From an uncultured cyanobacterium (GTDB taxonomy: Bacteria; Cyanobacteriota; Vampirovibrionia; Gastranaerophilales; Gastranaerophilaceae), in the NCBI GenBank assembly GCA_902495705.1, contig CABUXT010000027.1, positions 1 through 32,451 on the forward strand: 32,451 nucleotides of DNA, written 5' to 3'. Made by a program: the position numbers and the translations under genes. How positions within the stretch are numbered: position 1 is the stretch's first letter; every line of letters starts with the position of its first letter. This document shows, in pieces, positions 1-7,008 of the stretch. A model generated the notes under the pieces. The model did no database searches. It had not been told where the DNA came from and was given only the letters and a program-made list of their open reading frames with translations.

Positions 1-73
1 CTGTGTTATATTTTACTTCGTCTAATGAATCTACATAAGCTTTTACTGTAACCATTTCATAATCGTTTCTCAT
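1..73 (-). CDS. Partial hypothetical protein, N-terminus only
   Basis: An open frame starts with ATG at 73-71 and runs leftward off the window with no stop, giving 24 residues that begin MRNDYEMVTVKAY and end EVKYNT. A purine-rich stretch with AAGGGG lies about 8-10 bases upstream of the ATG, a plausible ribosome binding site that supports this start. The visible part is too short to assign a family, and no signal peptide or membrane segment is seen. The fragment is hydrophilic, and the rest of the gene lies outside the window. Confidence 0.6.
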   Translation of the reverse strand, partial: MRNDYEMVTVKAYVDSLDEVKYNT

Positions 74-241
74 AATCTTTATCCCCTTAAATTTTTCTTC
101 TCTTAATTTCCCTTACATTTATATAAAGTATTTTTGGATTTAAAAATTGCTTATTCTTTATCTATTTTGTATATATTCTGTTACATTTTGTAATAATTAA
201 TTATTCTAATGCCATTATTGATTAATGTTGATTATTAAAAA

Positions 242-267
242 GATTCTGAATCAAGTTCAGAATGACA
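242..267. repeat. REP-like palindrome, family R1
   Basis: ATTCTGAA (243-250) and TTCAGAAT (256-263) form perfect 8-bp arms around a 5-base loop, followed by GACA. A nearly identical copy in the same orientation lies at 20999-21023, also followed by a 'GACAT-GACC' stretch, so the repeat extends beyond the hairpin. A related copy is at 20836-20862. Confidence 0.8.
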
Positions 268-300
268 TTGACCTCTTTGTCCCGTTATATGTCCTTTGCT

Positions 301-320
301 GTCGGCATAGCAATGCTGAC
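301..320. repeat. GTCGGCAT palindrome
   Basis: GTCGGCAT and ATGCTGAC flank AGCA, with one mismatch in the arms. The same 24-base stretch, including the following CTAC, occurs in inverted orientation at 27184-27207 with one base different. Confidence 0.7.
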
Positions 321-364
321 CTACGAAAAATGAAATAGAAAATAGCATTACATTTATTCTTAGT

Positions 365-440
365 GTCACCCTGAATTTATTTCAGGGTCTCTAATATTAC
401 AAATTTCACATAAGACTTAATTTGTTCAATTTGGTCCCTA
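365..440. repeat. Truncated copy of composite repeat R2
   Basis: ACCCTGAA (368-375) and TTCAGGGT (381-388) form a perfect hairpin followed by CTCTAATATTACAAATTT and an ATAAGACT stretch. This is the same order of sub-sequences as in the full 94-bp copies at 20878-20971 and 22226-22319 read on the other strand. The far palindrome of the full element is missing, so this copy is truncated. Confidence 0.75.
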
Positions 441-513
441 ATAGTTATACTCTGTTCGGCTTGTTGTTCCTCGTAATGACATGATTTTATAAAAACCTTA
501 ACTGTCATCCCTC

Positions 514-2082
514 TTACAAACCTAAGTCTTTCATAAATTCTCTAGCTTTGGTCATTTTGGAGGAAATCAATTCCATTCGCTCATCATTTGGCAAGTGTTT
601 TTGCAAAGTTTCATTTATATATTTTACGGTTTTATAATTCATAACCGCATATTCTGCAAAATGTTCAGATTTTGTAAGTTTGTAAAAATAATCTAAACTC
701 TTGTCGTAATCCTTCATTCTACAATAGCACTCGGCAATAATTGAATTTTGAGAATCAAGTTCTTCTGGTTCAAGTTTTGCAACATCAATAGACAAAACAA
801 TCTTTAAACCTTCTTCGTACTGTTTGTAACAGATTTTCTGATTTGCTTGCTGTTGAATAGTCCTTACATCAGCAGGTGCCAGTTCTACCATCTTTTTTAC
901 TTCAATTTCCGCATCATCGTATTTATTTGTAGCTTGCAACAAACCCGCTTTTATATCCAACAAATCAACGCTATCAGGGAAACTGCTTAATCCTTCATTG
1001 ATAAATGTTAAAGCCTCTTTATATCGGTGAAACATAAATAAAAGTGCTGAATATTGGGCATATTGGCAATCTTCTTCCAAATTTCCTTTTGTGACCCTAT
1101 ATGCTTTTTTTATCCATTTTAGCGCGTCTTTATATTTCCTTTGATGAGCGTAGATATCAGTCATTGCAACATATCCGTCATACTCTGTTTTATCTGTTTT
1201 TATTGCCTTTTGAGCATAATGAATTGCCTTTTCAAAATCACTTTCGACATTATAAATTACAGACATTCTTGCATACATATCAGCGCGGTCATACTTCTTT
1301 TCTTCCGCTTGTAAAAATGCCTCTTTAGCGTGCTTAAAATCTTGCACCCAAAAGTACGCAAAACCTTTGCGATAATAACCAACACCTGAGTTTTTGTCTA
1401 AAAAAATCACTCGGTTTGCATATTCTATGGCTTTATCTATATCTCCTAGTTTGCTATAACAAAATGATATTTGGAAATTCAGATAAGTATCATCAACCCC
1501 ATAACCAAGTTCAAGTGCTTTTAAATAGTTTTTCAAAGCCGATTTGAAATCATCTTTCATTTCCATATAGGTTTCGGCTTTGGTCGCATACAATTGCCCA
1601 TTTTTAGGGTCTAGTTCAATTGCTTTACTTATATATTCAAAATATTTCAAATAATTATCTTTTTTCGTAACATATATATAAGCAATTCGCTCATACGTCG
1701 AAGAGCAGATATAATCATACTCTATAGATTTTAGATAATATTCTAAAGCTTTATCAAAACCTTCAGGTGTATCTTTTATAAAATATATATTTCCAATCAG
1801 CAAATAGGCTCTACCTGATTTTTCATCACATTTTAGAGCTTTTTTGGCATAATATTCAGTCTTTCCCCAATCTTCTTTATTACCATAGAGCCAAGACATA
1901 TTACAAAACATATCCGCAGACTCATAGCCTTCTTTTTCAGCCTCTATGAACTTTTTTAGGGCTAAATCATTTTTATCTTCATCATAAAAAATCGCACCTT
2001 CTTGATATAGCGCAAAACCATGACGCGGATTTTTCTTTCTTCCTCTAACAAAATTGATAACGTTTTTAAAATTCTTTTCCAA
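514..2082 (-). CDS. Tetratricopeptide (TPR) repeat protein
   Basis: This 522-residue protein consists almost entirely of TPR helices. Typical TPR sequences such as A-I-E-L-D-P and repeated Y-A-K-K-A-L elements run from about residue 25 to 480. A supra-repeat of about 70 residues is visible: comparable segments start near residues 51, 121, 191 and 261, each with an aromatic-rich start followed by an ADMY-like element and a YAxKAI helix. There is no signal peptide or membrane segment, so it is probably a cytoplasmic protein-protein interaction scaffold. The start is TTG at 2082, because AAGGAG lies eight bases upstream and no ATG is better placed. It stands alone between repeat DNA and a hairpin at 2165-2196. 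The partner and pathway cannot be told from sequence. Confidence 0.85.
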   Translation of the reverse strand: MEKNFKNVINFVRGRKKNPRHGFALYQEGAIFYDEDKNDLALKKFIEAEKEGYESADMFCNMSWLYGNKEDWGKTEYYAKKALKCDEKSGRAYLLIGNIYFIKDTPEGFDKALEYYLKSIEYDYICSSTYERIAYIYVTKKDNYLKYFEYISKAIELDPKNGQLYATKAETYMEMKDDFKSALKNYLKALELGYGVDDTYLNFQISFCYSKLGDIDKAIEYANRVIFLDKNSGVGYYRKGFAYFWVQDFKHAKEAFLQAEEKKYDRADMYARMSVIYNVESDFEKAIHYAQKAIKTDKTEYDGYVAMTDIYAHQRKYKDALKWIKKAYRVTKGNLEEDCQYAQYSALLFMFHRYKEALTFINEGLSSFPDSVDLLDIKAGLLQATNKYDDAEIEVKKMVELAPADVRTIQQQANQKICYKQYEEGLKIVLSIDVAKLEPEELDSQNSIIAECYCRMKDYDKSLDYFYKLTKSEHFAEYAVMNYKTVKYINETLQKHLPNDERMELISSKMTKAREFMKDLGL

Positions 2083-2164
2083 TACAAAAGCTCCTTATTC
2101 TATTTTTAATGAAAATTAAGCATTTTGCAAGGAGTTTTATTTTTTGATAAGGCAACAGATAAGA

Positions 2165-2196
2165 ATGGCGCAGAATCTGTACAGATTCTGCGCCAT
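2165..2196. terminator. Perfect 32-bp palindrome, probable terminator hairpin
   Basis: Two 16-base arms with no loop bases are perfectly complementary; the sequence reads ATGGCGCAGAATCTGT followed by its reverse complement. It lies 29 bases past the stop of the secreted M48-like gene (minus strand) and upstream of the TPR gene. The T-run after it on the minus strand is poor (TTCTTAT), so it may be a weak terminator, a 3'-end stabiliser or a repeat. Confidence 0.6.
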
Positions 2197-2224
2197 CTAA
2201 AACTTTAAAACTCAAGCTTTTTAA

Positions 2225-3031
2225 CTATTGTGCTCCGTTTAACAAGCCATAAGCAGCATCCCAACCGCTCATTCCGCCTCTTGTTTTAAACTTAGCAACT
2301 TGATTTACACTATTTTTTCTGTATTTTTTCATTTCTTTAGTTACTTTTGTTTGCAATTTAGGCATTTCTTTTCTTGTTGCCAAAACTGTATTAGCATAAG
2401 TCAAGAAATTTTTGTATTCATTACAAGCATAACCTGCTGTTAATTTTGCAGGATAAGCATAACCTGTGTAGTCATAAACATTCATTGCTCTATCAGCGTT
2501 AGCAGGTTTACCTTGGATAGCTTCCCAATATGTACCTGTTTGTTTTGTCAAAACAACAATAATAGCAAGTGGGTTATAACCTGCATTTGCCATCAAATTA
2601 ACCGCTACAACATCAGCCTCTTTTTCTTCTTTTGAATATTTGTAATTACTTACAATAGCTGTGGTTGTGTCGTTTGTTGTAATGTTTGTATTTGTAGCAG
2701 CTTGTAACAAGTTGATAACTTTGCCTTTTGATGCGTTACCGCTAATGATATGACCTAATTCATTAGCAACAACTGCAGCTACTTCATTGTCGTTACCTGC
2801 ATAAGCAAGTTCTGCGCTTGACACATTAACAACTTTGTTTGTAGCATAGTTTGAGTTGTCTACAGAACCTGAAACAACAGTGAATTTTACATTTGTAGAC
2901 GGAATACCATTTTTAGTCAACAATGTAGAACCTACAGTTGAAACTCTGTTTGCTGCGTTGTAAGTTGTTGCAGCAAAAGACGGAACAGTAATAGCAACTG
3001 CTACAAAAAGAGATAATAAAACTTTTTTCAT
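2225..3031 (-). CDS. Secreted M48-like protein with degenerate zinc motif
   Basis: This is a 268-residue exported protein. Residues 1-20 form a signal peptide (MKK, hydrophobic core, SFA cleavage). The region around residues 73-155 resembles peptidase family M48 (BepA/Oma1/YggG type): N90-E91-L92-G93-H94 sits where the HExxH helix belongs, and E136 with D140 in an ExxAD context matches the third-ligand motif. The first zinc-binding histidine is replaced by Asn (AAT codon at 2764-2762), while the catalytic Glu and second His remain. It may therefore be a non-catalytic relative or an enzyme with altered metal binding. The rest of the protein is Ala/Thr/Asn-rich with a basic C-terminus and no membrane segment. 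ATG at 3031 has AAGGAG seven bases upstream and a TTGATA/TACAAT promoter. Confidence 0.7.
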   Translation of the reverse strand: MKKVLLSLFVAVAITVPSFAATTYNAANRVSTVGSTLLTKNGIPSTNVKFTVVSGSVDNSNYATNKVVNVSSAELAYAGNDNEVAAVVANELGHIISGNASKGKVINLLQAATNTNITTNDTTTAIVSNYKYSKEEKEADVVAVNLMANAGYNPLAIIVVLTKQTGTYWEAIQGKPANADRAMNVYDYTGYAYPAKLTAGYACNEYKNFLTYANTVLATRKEMPKLQTKVTKEMKKYRKNSVNQVAKFKTRGGMSGWDAAYGLLNGAQ

Positions 3032-3057
3032 ATTTCTACTCCTTATTTACCAAAAAC

Positions 3058-3085
3058 ATTGTATAACAAAATTTCATTTTATCAA
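3058..3085 (-). promoter_or_regulatory. Sigma-70-like promoter of the M48-like gene
   Basis: On the minus strand, TTGATA (3085-3080) and TACAAT (3063-3058) are separated by 16 bases. Transcription would start near 3051, giving a leader of about 20 bases that includes the AAGGAG site. Confidence 0.5.
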
Positions 3086-3091
3086 AGAATA

Positions 3092-3100
3092 TGATAAGAT
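3092..3100 (+). promoter_or_regulatory. Extended -10, predicted leaderless start of the methylase gene
   Basis: TGATAAGAT (TG-n-TAAGAT) ends six bases before ATG at 3107, which places the expected +1 on the A of the start codon. There is no Shine-Dalgarno sequence. Confidence 0.5.
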
Positions 3101-3106
3101 AAATTT

Positions 3107-4768
3107 ATGAAAGAAGAAGTTTTAATTTCTCAGGCATCTATGCGGAATTGGGAACGTTTGAGCGTAAATAAAAAAGAGTTTAAAACCAGAATGACAAAAC
3201 GCGCAAACAAAAGATTTTCGCTAAAAACAATCATCCCTGTAGAATATTTTATTGAGCCTTCTAATTTAGAAATTTTAACCCAAATTCTTGCAACAAAAAA
3301 AGATATCAAAACCGTGATATTTTCGCTTGGAATAAATTATCTGAAATCAAACAAAATTTCTAACAAATATACAGAAAAAATCCTATCTGAATATGGCAAA
3401 AATATCACACCTGACAAGGATTTATTGAAAATAAATTTACCAAAAAATGAAACAGATTTTTTGGGGATTGTATACCAATCTTTAATGACTGAAGGGTCAA
3501 AAAATCAAAAAGGTTCATATTATACGCCAACAAATATTACAAAAGATATTACAGAAAAAATCCAAGAAAATGCAAGGATTTTAGACCCATGTTGCGGTAC
3601 CGGAAGTTTTTTACTTTCTGCCGCAAAAAAAATAAAAAATCCGAAAAATATTTATGGTTATGACCTTGATGAAAATGCTTGTTTTATCGCAAAAATAAAC
3701 CTTATTGTTGAATTTAAAAATATTGAATTTATGCCACAAATTTATAATAAAGATTTTTTATTAGAAGATAATTTGAGACAAGATTTTGACGTCATTGCAA
3801 CAAATCCTCCTTGGGGAGCTATGACAAGTAAGGACTACCAAAAGCTTTATCCACAGATTAATTCAAGAGAATCCTTTTCATATTTTATTTTAAAATCCGA
3901 GAAGTATTTGCGCCAAAATGGTAAAGCATATTTTGTCCTACCGGAATCAATTTTAAATGTAAAAGTTCACAAAGATATTCGCGAATTTATCCTAAAAAAT
4001 TATCATATAATTGAGATAAAAAATATTGGCAGAGCCTTTTCTGGAGTACTTAGCAAGGTTGTTGTACTAACACTTTCTAAACAAAAATCTGATACTGATA
4101 TTTTAATAAAAAATAACGAAAAAGAATATAAAATTAATCAAAAATATTATTTAAAAAATACAAATAATATCTTCTCAATTATCGATAATTTTGATGTAAA
4201 TTTGCTAAAAAAAATATATTCTCATCCTCATCAAACACTTGATAATTCTTCAATTTGGGCAATTGGAATTGTTACGGGAAACAACAAAAAATACATTTCT
4301 AAAAACAAAAATTTAGGCGAAAAAATATATTCAGGAAAAAATATTTTAAAAAACAAAATATCTGATAGCGAAAATTATATAAATTATACTCGTGAAAATT
4401 TTCAGCAGGTTGCCCCTGATAATATCTACCGCGCAAAGGAAAAACTTGTCTATAAATTCATCTCAAAAAAACTCGTTTTTGCTTATGATAATAAGCAAAG
4501 ATTGTTTCTAAACAGTGCAAATATTTTGATTCCAAAACTAAAAAATTACACAATAAAAGAGGTTATGACATTTTTAAATTCAGCCCTTTTTCAATATATT
4601 TACACGAAAAAATTTAATGAATTAAAAGTCCTGAAAGGGAATTTAATGGAATTGCCATTCCCTGATTTTGACAGAAAAAGTTATCCAAATTTATCAAATA
4701 ATGCGATATTTAAAATTTTCAATTTGACCGATGACGAAATTAAATACATAAAAAATGAGATTAAATAA
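3107..4768 (+). CDS. N6-adenine DNA methyltransferase, orphan, with TaqI-like specificity domain
   Basis: This 553-residue protein is predicted to transfer a methyl group from S-adenosylmethionine to adenine in a specific DNA sequence. Residues 7-60 look like a small helical DNA-binding or adaptor head (ISQASMRNWERL). YYTP at 138-141 and DPCCGTGSF (160-168, motif I, SAM binding) come next. NPPW (233-236, motif IV, catalytic) follows, as in HsdM and type IIG/gamma-class methylases. The C-terminal ~200 residues, including LNSALFQYIYTKKFNE and ending LPFPDFD, resemble the TaqI-type target-recognition domain. No nuclease motif and no neighbouring restriction or HsdS gene is seen, so it is likely an orphan or 'solitary' methylase with an epigenetic or protective role. 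The gene is unusually lysine- and AT-rich, even for this window, which may hint at transfer. Confidence 0.85.
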   Translation: MKEEVLISQASMRNWERLSVNKKEFKTRMTKRANKRFSLKTIIPVEYFIEPSNLEILTQILATKKDIKTVIFSLGINYLKSNKISNKYTEKILSEYGKNITPDKDLLKINLPKNETDFLGIVYQSLMTEGSKNQKGSYYTPTNITKDITEKIQENARILDPCCGTGSFLLSAAKKIKNPKNIYGYDLDENACFIAKINLIVEFKNIEFMPQIYNKDFLLEDNLRQDFDVIATNPPWGAMTSKDYQKLYPQINSRESFSYFILKSEKYLRQNGKAYFVLPESILNVKVHKDIREFILKNYHIIEIKNIGRAFSGVLSKVVVLTLSKQKSDTDILIKNNEKEYKINQKYYLKNTNNIFSIIDNFDVNLLKKIYSHPHQTLDNSSIWAIGIVTGNNKKYISKNKNLGEKIYSGKNILKNKISDSENYINYTRENFQQVAPDNIYRAKEKLVYKFISKKLVFAYDNKQRLFLNSANILIPKLKNYTIKEVMTFLNSALFQYIYTKKFNELKVLKGNLMELPFPDFDRKSYPNLSNNAIFKIFNLTDDEIKYIKNEIK

Positions 4769-4824
4769 ACAAAAATTTTGCTTATAATAAAGGTTATCAA
4801 AATAAATTAAGTGGCAAATTCATA

Positions 4825-5424
4825 TTACTTTTTGGTTTTCAAGTCAACAAAATCAGGAACTTGGTTCTTTGCCATTGATAATTTCATGTACTGGTCTTTT
4901 AGGGTTTCTTTTTCTTCAGGTGTAGAATTTTTAGCTTTGTCAGAAAGTTGAGTGTATAATTCTTTTTCAGCATCATTGGCTTTTACATACACATCCATCT
5001 CTTTGCCTTTTTTAAACGCATTAACTTTTGATTTGTAAACAATTTTTGGTGCGCTAAACAATGTTACAATTGCACCAAATGCTGCACACCCTGCAGCAAT
5101 CAAACCTACAAAAGTACCTGCAACACAAAGAAATTTTTTATTTGGAGACAAGTTCTTTTTATTTTTGTTGACTAATTTTTCTGCTTTTTTAGAAAGTCTG
5201 TCAAACTCAAAATCGCCATCAACAACTACTTCCCATAACAATCTGCCTGCAAGAGCCATTCCACCAAGAAAAGTTGTGAGCACCAAATTTGCAGCCTCAC
5301 CTTTTTTGGATATAGGATTTTTAGGAGCTTGCGCAGAAGTGGTTGCGTTTTGCTTTTTTGATTCTGCCTTTTGGGTAAATGCAGTATTATATAAAGAATT
5401 TGTTGAGATGGACGAAATTCTCAT
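4825..5424 (-). CDS. Small membrane protein, KVNAF/KEMDV family, copy 2
   Basis: This is a 199-residue protein of unknown function. After a hydrophilic N-terminus there are two hydrophobic segments, at about residues 47-70 and 98-128. A conserved motif KVNAFKKGKEMDV and a charged helical C-terminus follow. The next gene upstream (5425-5898) encodes a relative with the same order: an NPIS element, a hydrophobic region, PKI-Y, KVNAF, KEMDV, and a Y-rich helix. This copy carries an extra ~40 basic residues between its hydrophobic segments. The start codon follows the stop codon of the upstream gene with no spacer (TAG then ATG), and GAAAGG lies inside the upstream gene, so the two are translationally coupled. 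I do not recognise the family. Confidence 0.75.
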   Translation of the reverse strand: MRISSISTNSLYNTAFTQKAESKKQNATTSAQAPKNPISKKGEAANLVLTTFLGGMALAGRLLWEVVVDGDFEFDRLSKKAEKLVNKNKKNLSPNKKFLCVAGTFVGLIAAGCAAFGAIVTLFSAPKIVYKSKVNAFKKGKEMDVYVKANDAEKELYTQLSDKAKNSTPEEKETLKDQYMKLSMAKNQVPDFVDLKTKK

Positions 5425-5898
5425 CTATGCGCCTTTCACCATTACTCCGTTACCATTGTCAGCCATTTTTACGGTTGAATAGTGATTGATTTTATCATCC
5501 AATGAAACATCTTCATCTTTGATTTCGTTGTTGATATCTTCGTAGATATTAGATTGCGCTTCTTTTTGTCTTGAGAAAACATCCATTTCTTTTTCTCTGG
5601 CAAATGCATTTACTTTAGTATTATAAATTTTTGCAGGCAACATCAAGGCTAAAGTTCCAAGTGCTGCTGCAATTCCAACCCCAATCGGCAACTTTTTACC
5701 TTTTGTGCAAAGAGTAGTTAAACCGCCTGCAATACCACCGGCTAAAGCACTAGCTCCAACAGAACTCAAAATGGTCAAATTTCTTTCGGTAGTTCTGCTG
5801 ATAGGATTTTCATATTGAGAATTTTCTGATTTATTACCCCTAAAATTTACCATATTGTTATTATTAAAATTAGCTAAACTAACACCTGTTATTGCCAT
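5425..5898 (-). CDS. Small membrane protein, KVNAF/KEMDV family, copy 1
   Basis: This 157-residue protein is the first gene of a two-gene unit. The start is ATG at 5898, because AGGAGG lies four bases upstream; a TTG codon at 5913 extends the frame but lies upstream of that ribosome binding site. The N-terminus is Asn-rich with an NFRGN element. Hydrophobic Gly/Ala-rich segments cover about residues 42-85, and KVNAF plus KEMDV follow (about 93-107). The C-terminus is acidic and ends in a Gly/Asn-rich tail. It shares the KVNAF/KEMDV block and flanking residues with the next gene, so the pair arose by tandem duplication. It is probably an inner-membrane protein with its charged tail on one side. 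Function is unknown. Confidence 0.75.
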   Translation of the reverse strand: MAITGVSLANFNNNNMVNFRGNKSENSQYENPISRTTERNLTILSSVGASALAGGIAGGLTTLCTKGKKLPIGVGIAAALGTLALMLPAKIYNTKVNAFAREKEMDVFSRQKEAQSNIYEDINNEIKDEDVSLDDKINHYSTVKMADNGNGVMVKGA

Positions 5899-6048
5899 AA
5901 AACCTCCTAGCAAAATTATTTATACACTTGTTACTCTCAGTAAAACCCAAAAACATTTATTTTTGCCCAAATATTAAACAAATGTTACATAATAACAAAT
6001 TTTATTTTTTAGGAGTTATTCTATATTAAGAAAAAAAAGGAAGATAAT

Positions 6049-6453
6049 ATGCCAACAATACCTGAAAAATTTCATTTAGTAAGATTTCATGCTAATAGAG
6101 CAATTTATGCACTGGAGCATAATACAGTTCACCAAGATAGAAGATTGCAAATGACCAAAAAGCTCCTACAAGATTCTATCAAACATCCGACATCAGGTAG
6201 AATGGCGTTTTGGGAATCTATAAAGAATGTAAAAGATACTTATACATATTCAAAAAATGCAAATAATATCGACTTTCACTCAGACATTGCACCTTTGAGA
6301 AGGTCGTTCAAACATAAAGTTACCCAAAAATTGTATCCAAAAACTTTTATCGCAAGAGAATTTATTATTAAGACTCAAAGAATTTCTTTTGATAAAACAA
6401 ATTCTGTAAAACACGATTTAAAAAGATTTTTATTTAAATATTTTGGACTCTAA
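6049..6453 (+). CDS. Hypothetical basic protein
   Basis: This is a 134-residue protein rich in Lys, Arg, His and Phe, with no signal peptide or membrane segment. AAGGAAG about six bases before ATG supports the start, and a TATATT box at 6022-6027 may be its -10. The body seems helical with many basic and aromatic residues, which would suit nucleic-acid binding, but I see no named motif and assign no function. It is flanked upstream by the divergent KVNAF pair and downstream by repeat-like DNA. Confidence 0.65.
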   Translation: MPTIPEKFHLVRFHANRAIYALEHNTVHQDRRLQMTKKLLQDSIKHPTSGRMAFWESIKNVKDTYTYSKNANNIDFHSDIAPLRRSFKHKVTQKLYPKTFIAREFIIKTQRISFDKTNSVKHDLKRFLFKYFGL

Positions 6454-6773
6454 GTTTTTAATGACATTTGCGACAATATGAACTCCGCCGAACGACTTGT
6501 GAGCAGAAGGCGTAACGAAGTGTAGACCTGTTTAATGCGAACAAGTCATGACAAAAACAATTAAGTATTGCGGAACTATAACATACAAACAAGATTAAAT
6601 TAACTGTGAGATAGGACGTATTTTAACTTTTTTTTTAAGGAGATTATTCACAAAAGCAAAAAATTTAAGGCATTAAAATTTAAAAATACATTAAAATTCT
6701 CAGTCCCCAAGTAGTCCCCAAAGAGGATATTTGAGATATATTTACGGAAATGTTTATATGCCCAAAAGTCACT
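6454..6773. other. Gene-free region downstream of tRNA-Ser
   Basis: There are no convincing genes here. A more G+C-rich patch (6480-6550) contains GACTTGT (6494-6500) and ACAAGTC (6541-6547) as arms around a 40-base interior, so it may be a degraded repeat or a structured transcript. Near 6702-6722 the sequence AGTCCCCAA occurs twice with an 11-base period. The position just past a tRNA 3' end is where integrative elements often leave attachment-site remnants, but I see no integrase gene. Confidence 0.4.
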
Positions 6774-6800
6774 AAAAAAGCCACCTTTTAAGGTGGCTTT
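6774..6800 (-). terminator. Intrinsic terminator of tRNA-Ser
   Basis: On the minus strand AAAGCCACCTT pairs with AAGGTGGCTTT (11-bp arms, 6800-6790 and 6787-6777), and the 3' arm runs into TTTTTT. It begins seven bases past the tRNA 3' end. Confidence 0.85.
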
Positions 6801-6806
6801 AAAATT

Positions 6807-6893
6807 AGGAGGAGGTGGGATTCGAACCCACGGAACGCTCGCACGTTCGACGGTTTTCAAGACCGCTCCGATCAACCGCTCTGGCACTCCTCC
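6807..6893 (-). tRNA. tRNA-Ser (anticodon UGA)
   Basis: An 87-base class II tRNA. The acceptor stem is GGAGGAG (6893-6887) with CTCCTCC (6814-6808), the T arm is GTGGG-TTCGAAT-CCCAC, and the anticodon loop CTTGAAA carries TGA at 6859-6857. The long variable arm has GAACG/CGTTC as its stem. These features identify a serine tRNA reading UCA and, by wobble, other UCN codons. The base after the acceptor strand is U and CCA is not encoded, so it must be added enzymatically. Confidence 0.93.
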
Positions 6894-6915
6894 AAGCAAT
6901 TGTTTCAGATGTATT

Positions 6916-6946
6916 ATTATAATACCAATTCAAAATTAAATGTCAA
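6916..6946 (-). promoter_or_regulatory. Promoter of tRNA-Ser
   Basis: A consensus TTGACA (6946-6941) is followed on the minus strand by overlapping -10 candidates: TATTAT (6924-6919, 16-base spacer) and TATAAT (6921-6916, 19-base spacer). Transcription would start about 18 bases before the tRNA. Confidence 0.65.
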
Positions 6947-6995
6947 GAACTAATTTATAAATTATTTGCATGATTTTTTATTTTCCCATAATAGC

Positions 6996-7001
6996 TATAA
7001 T
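6996..7001 (+). promoter_or_regulatory. -10 box, predicted near-leaderless start
   Basis: A perfect TATAAT ends seven bases before the ATG at 7009. No Shine-Dalgarno site is present. The placement decides the start: an ATG at 6970 would lie upstream of the promoter. Confidence 0.5.
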
Positions 7002-7008
7002 TTACAGT

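Larger units (their letters stand above)
74..513. other. Intergenic region with dispersed palindromic repeats
   Basis: No gene is seen here. The stretch next to the partial gene (74-240) is plain AT-rich DNA. From 242 on it holds pieces of the repeat families found elsewhere in the window: a short palindrome (242-267), a GTCGGCAT palindrome (301-320), a CACCCTGAA palindrome with its usual flank (365-440), and a half copy of the CCTCGTAATGACA element near 467-483. The TPR gene on the minus strand ends at 514, so these repeats form its 3' flank. I see no clear intrinsic terminator. Confidence 0.6.

Noticed and set aside
242..440. CRISPR-like array of palindromes
   Set aside because: Repeats differ in sequence, spacing is irregular and no cas gene is present; they are REP/MITE-type elements.
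6648..6899. Open reading frame across tRNA-Ser on the minus strand
   Set aside because: It is the chance translation of the tRNA, its terminator and the downstream DNA; the PERLIGAVLKTVE-like string is what tRNA-Ser gives when translated.
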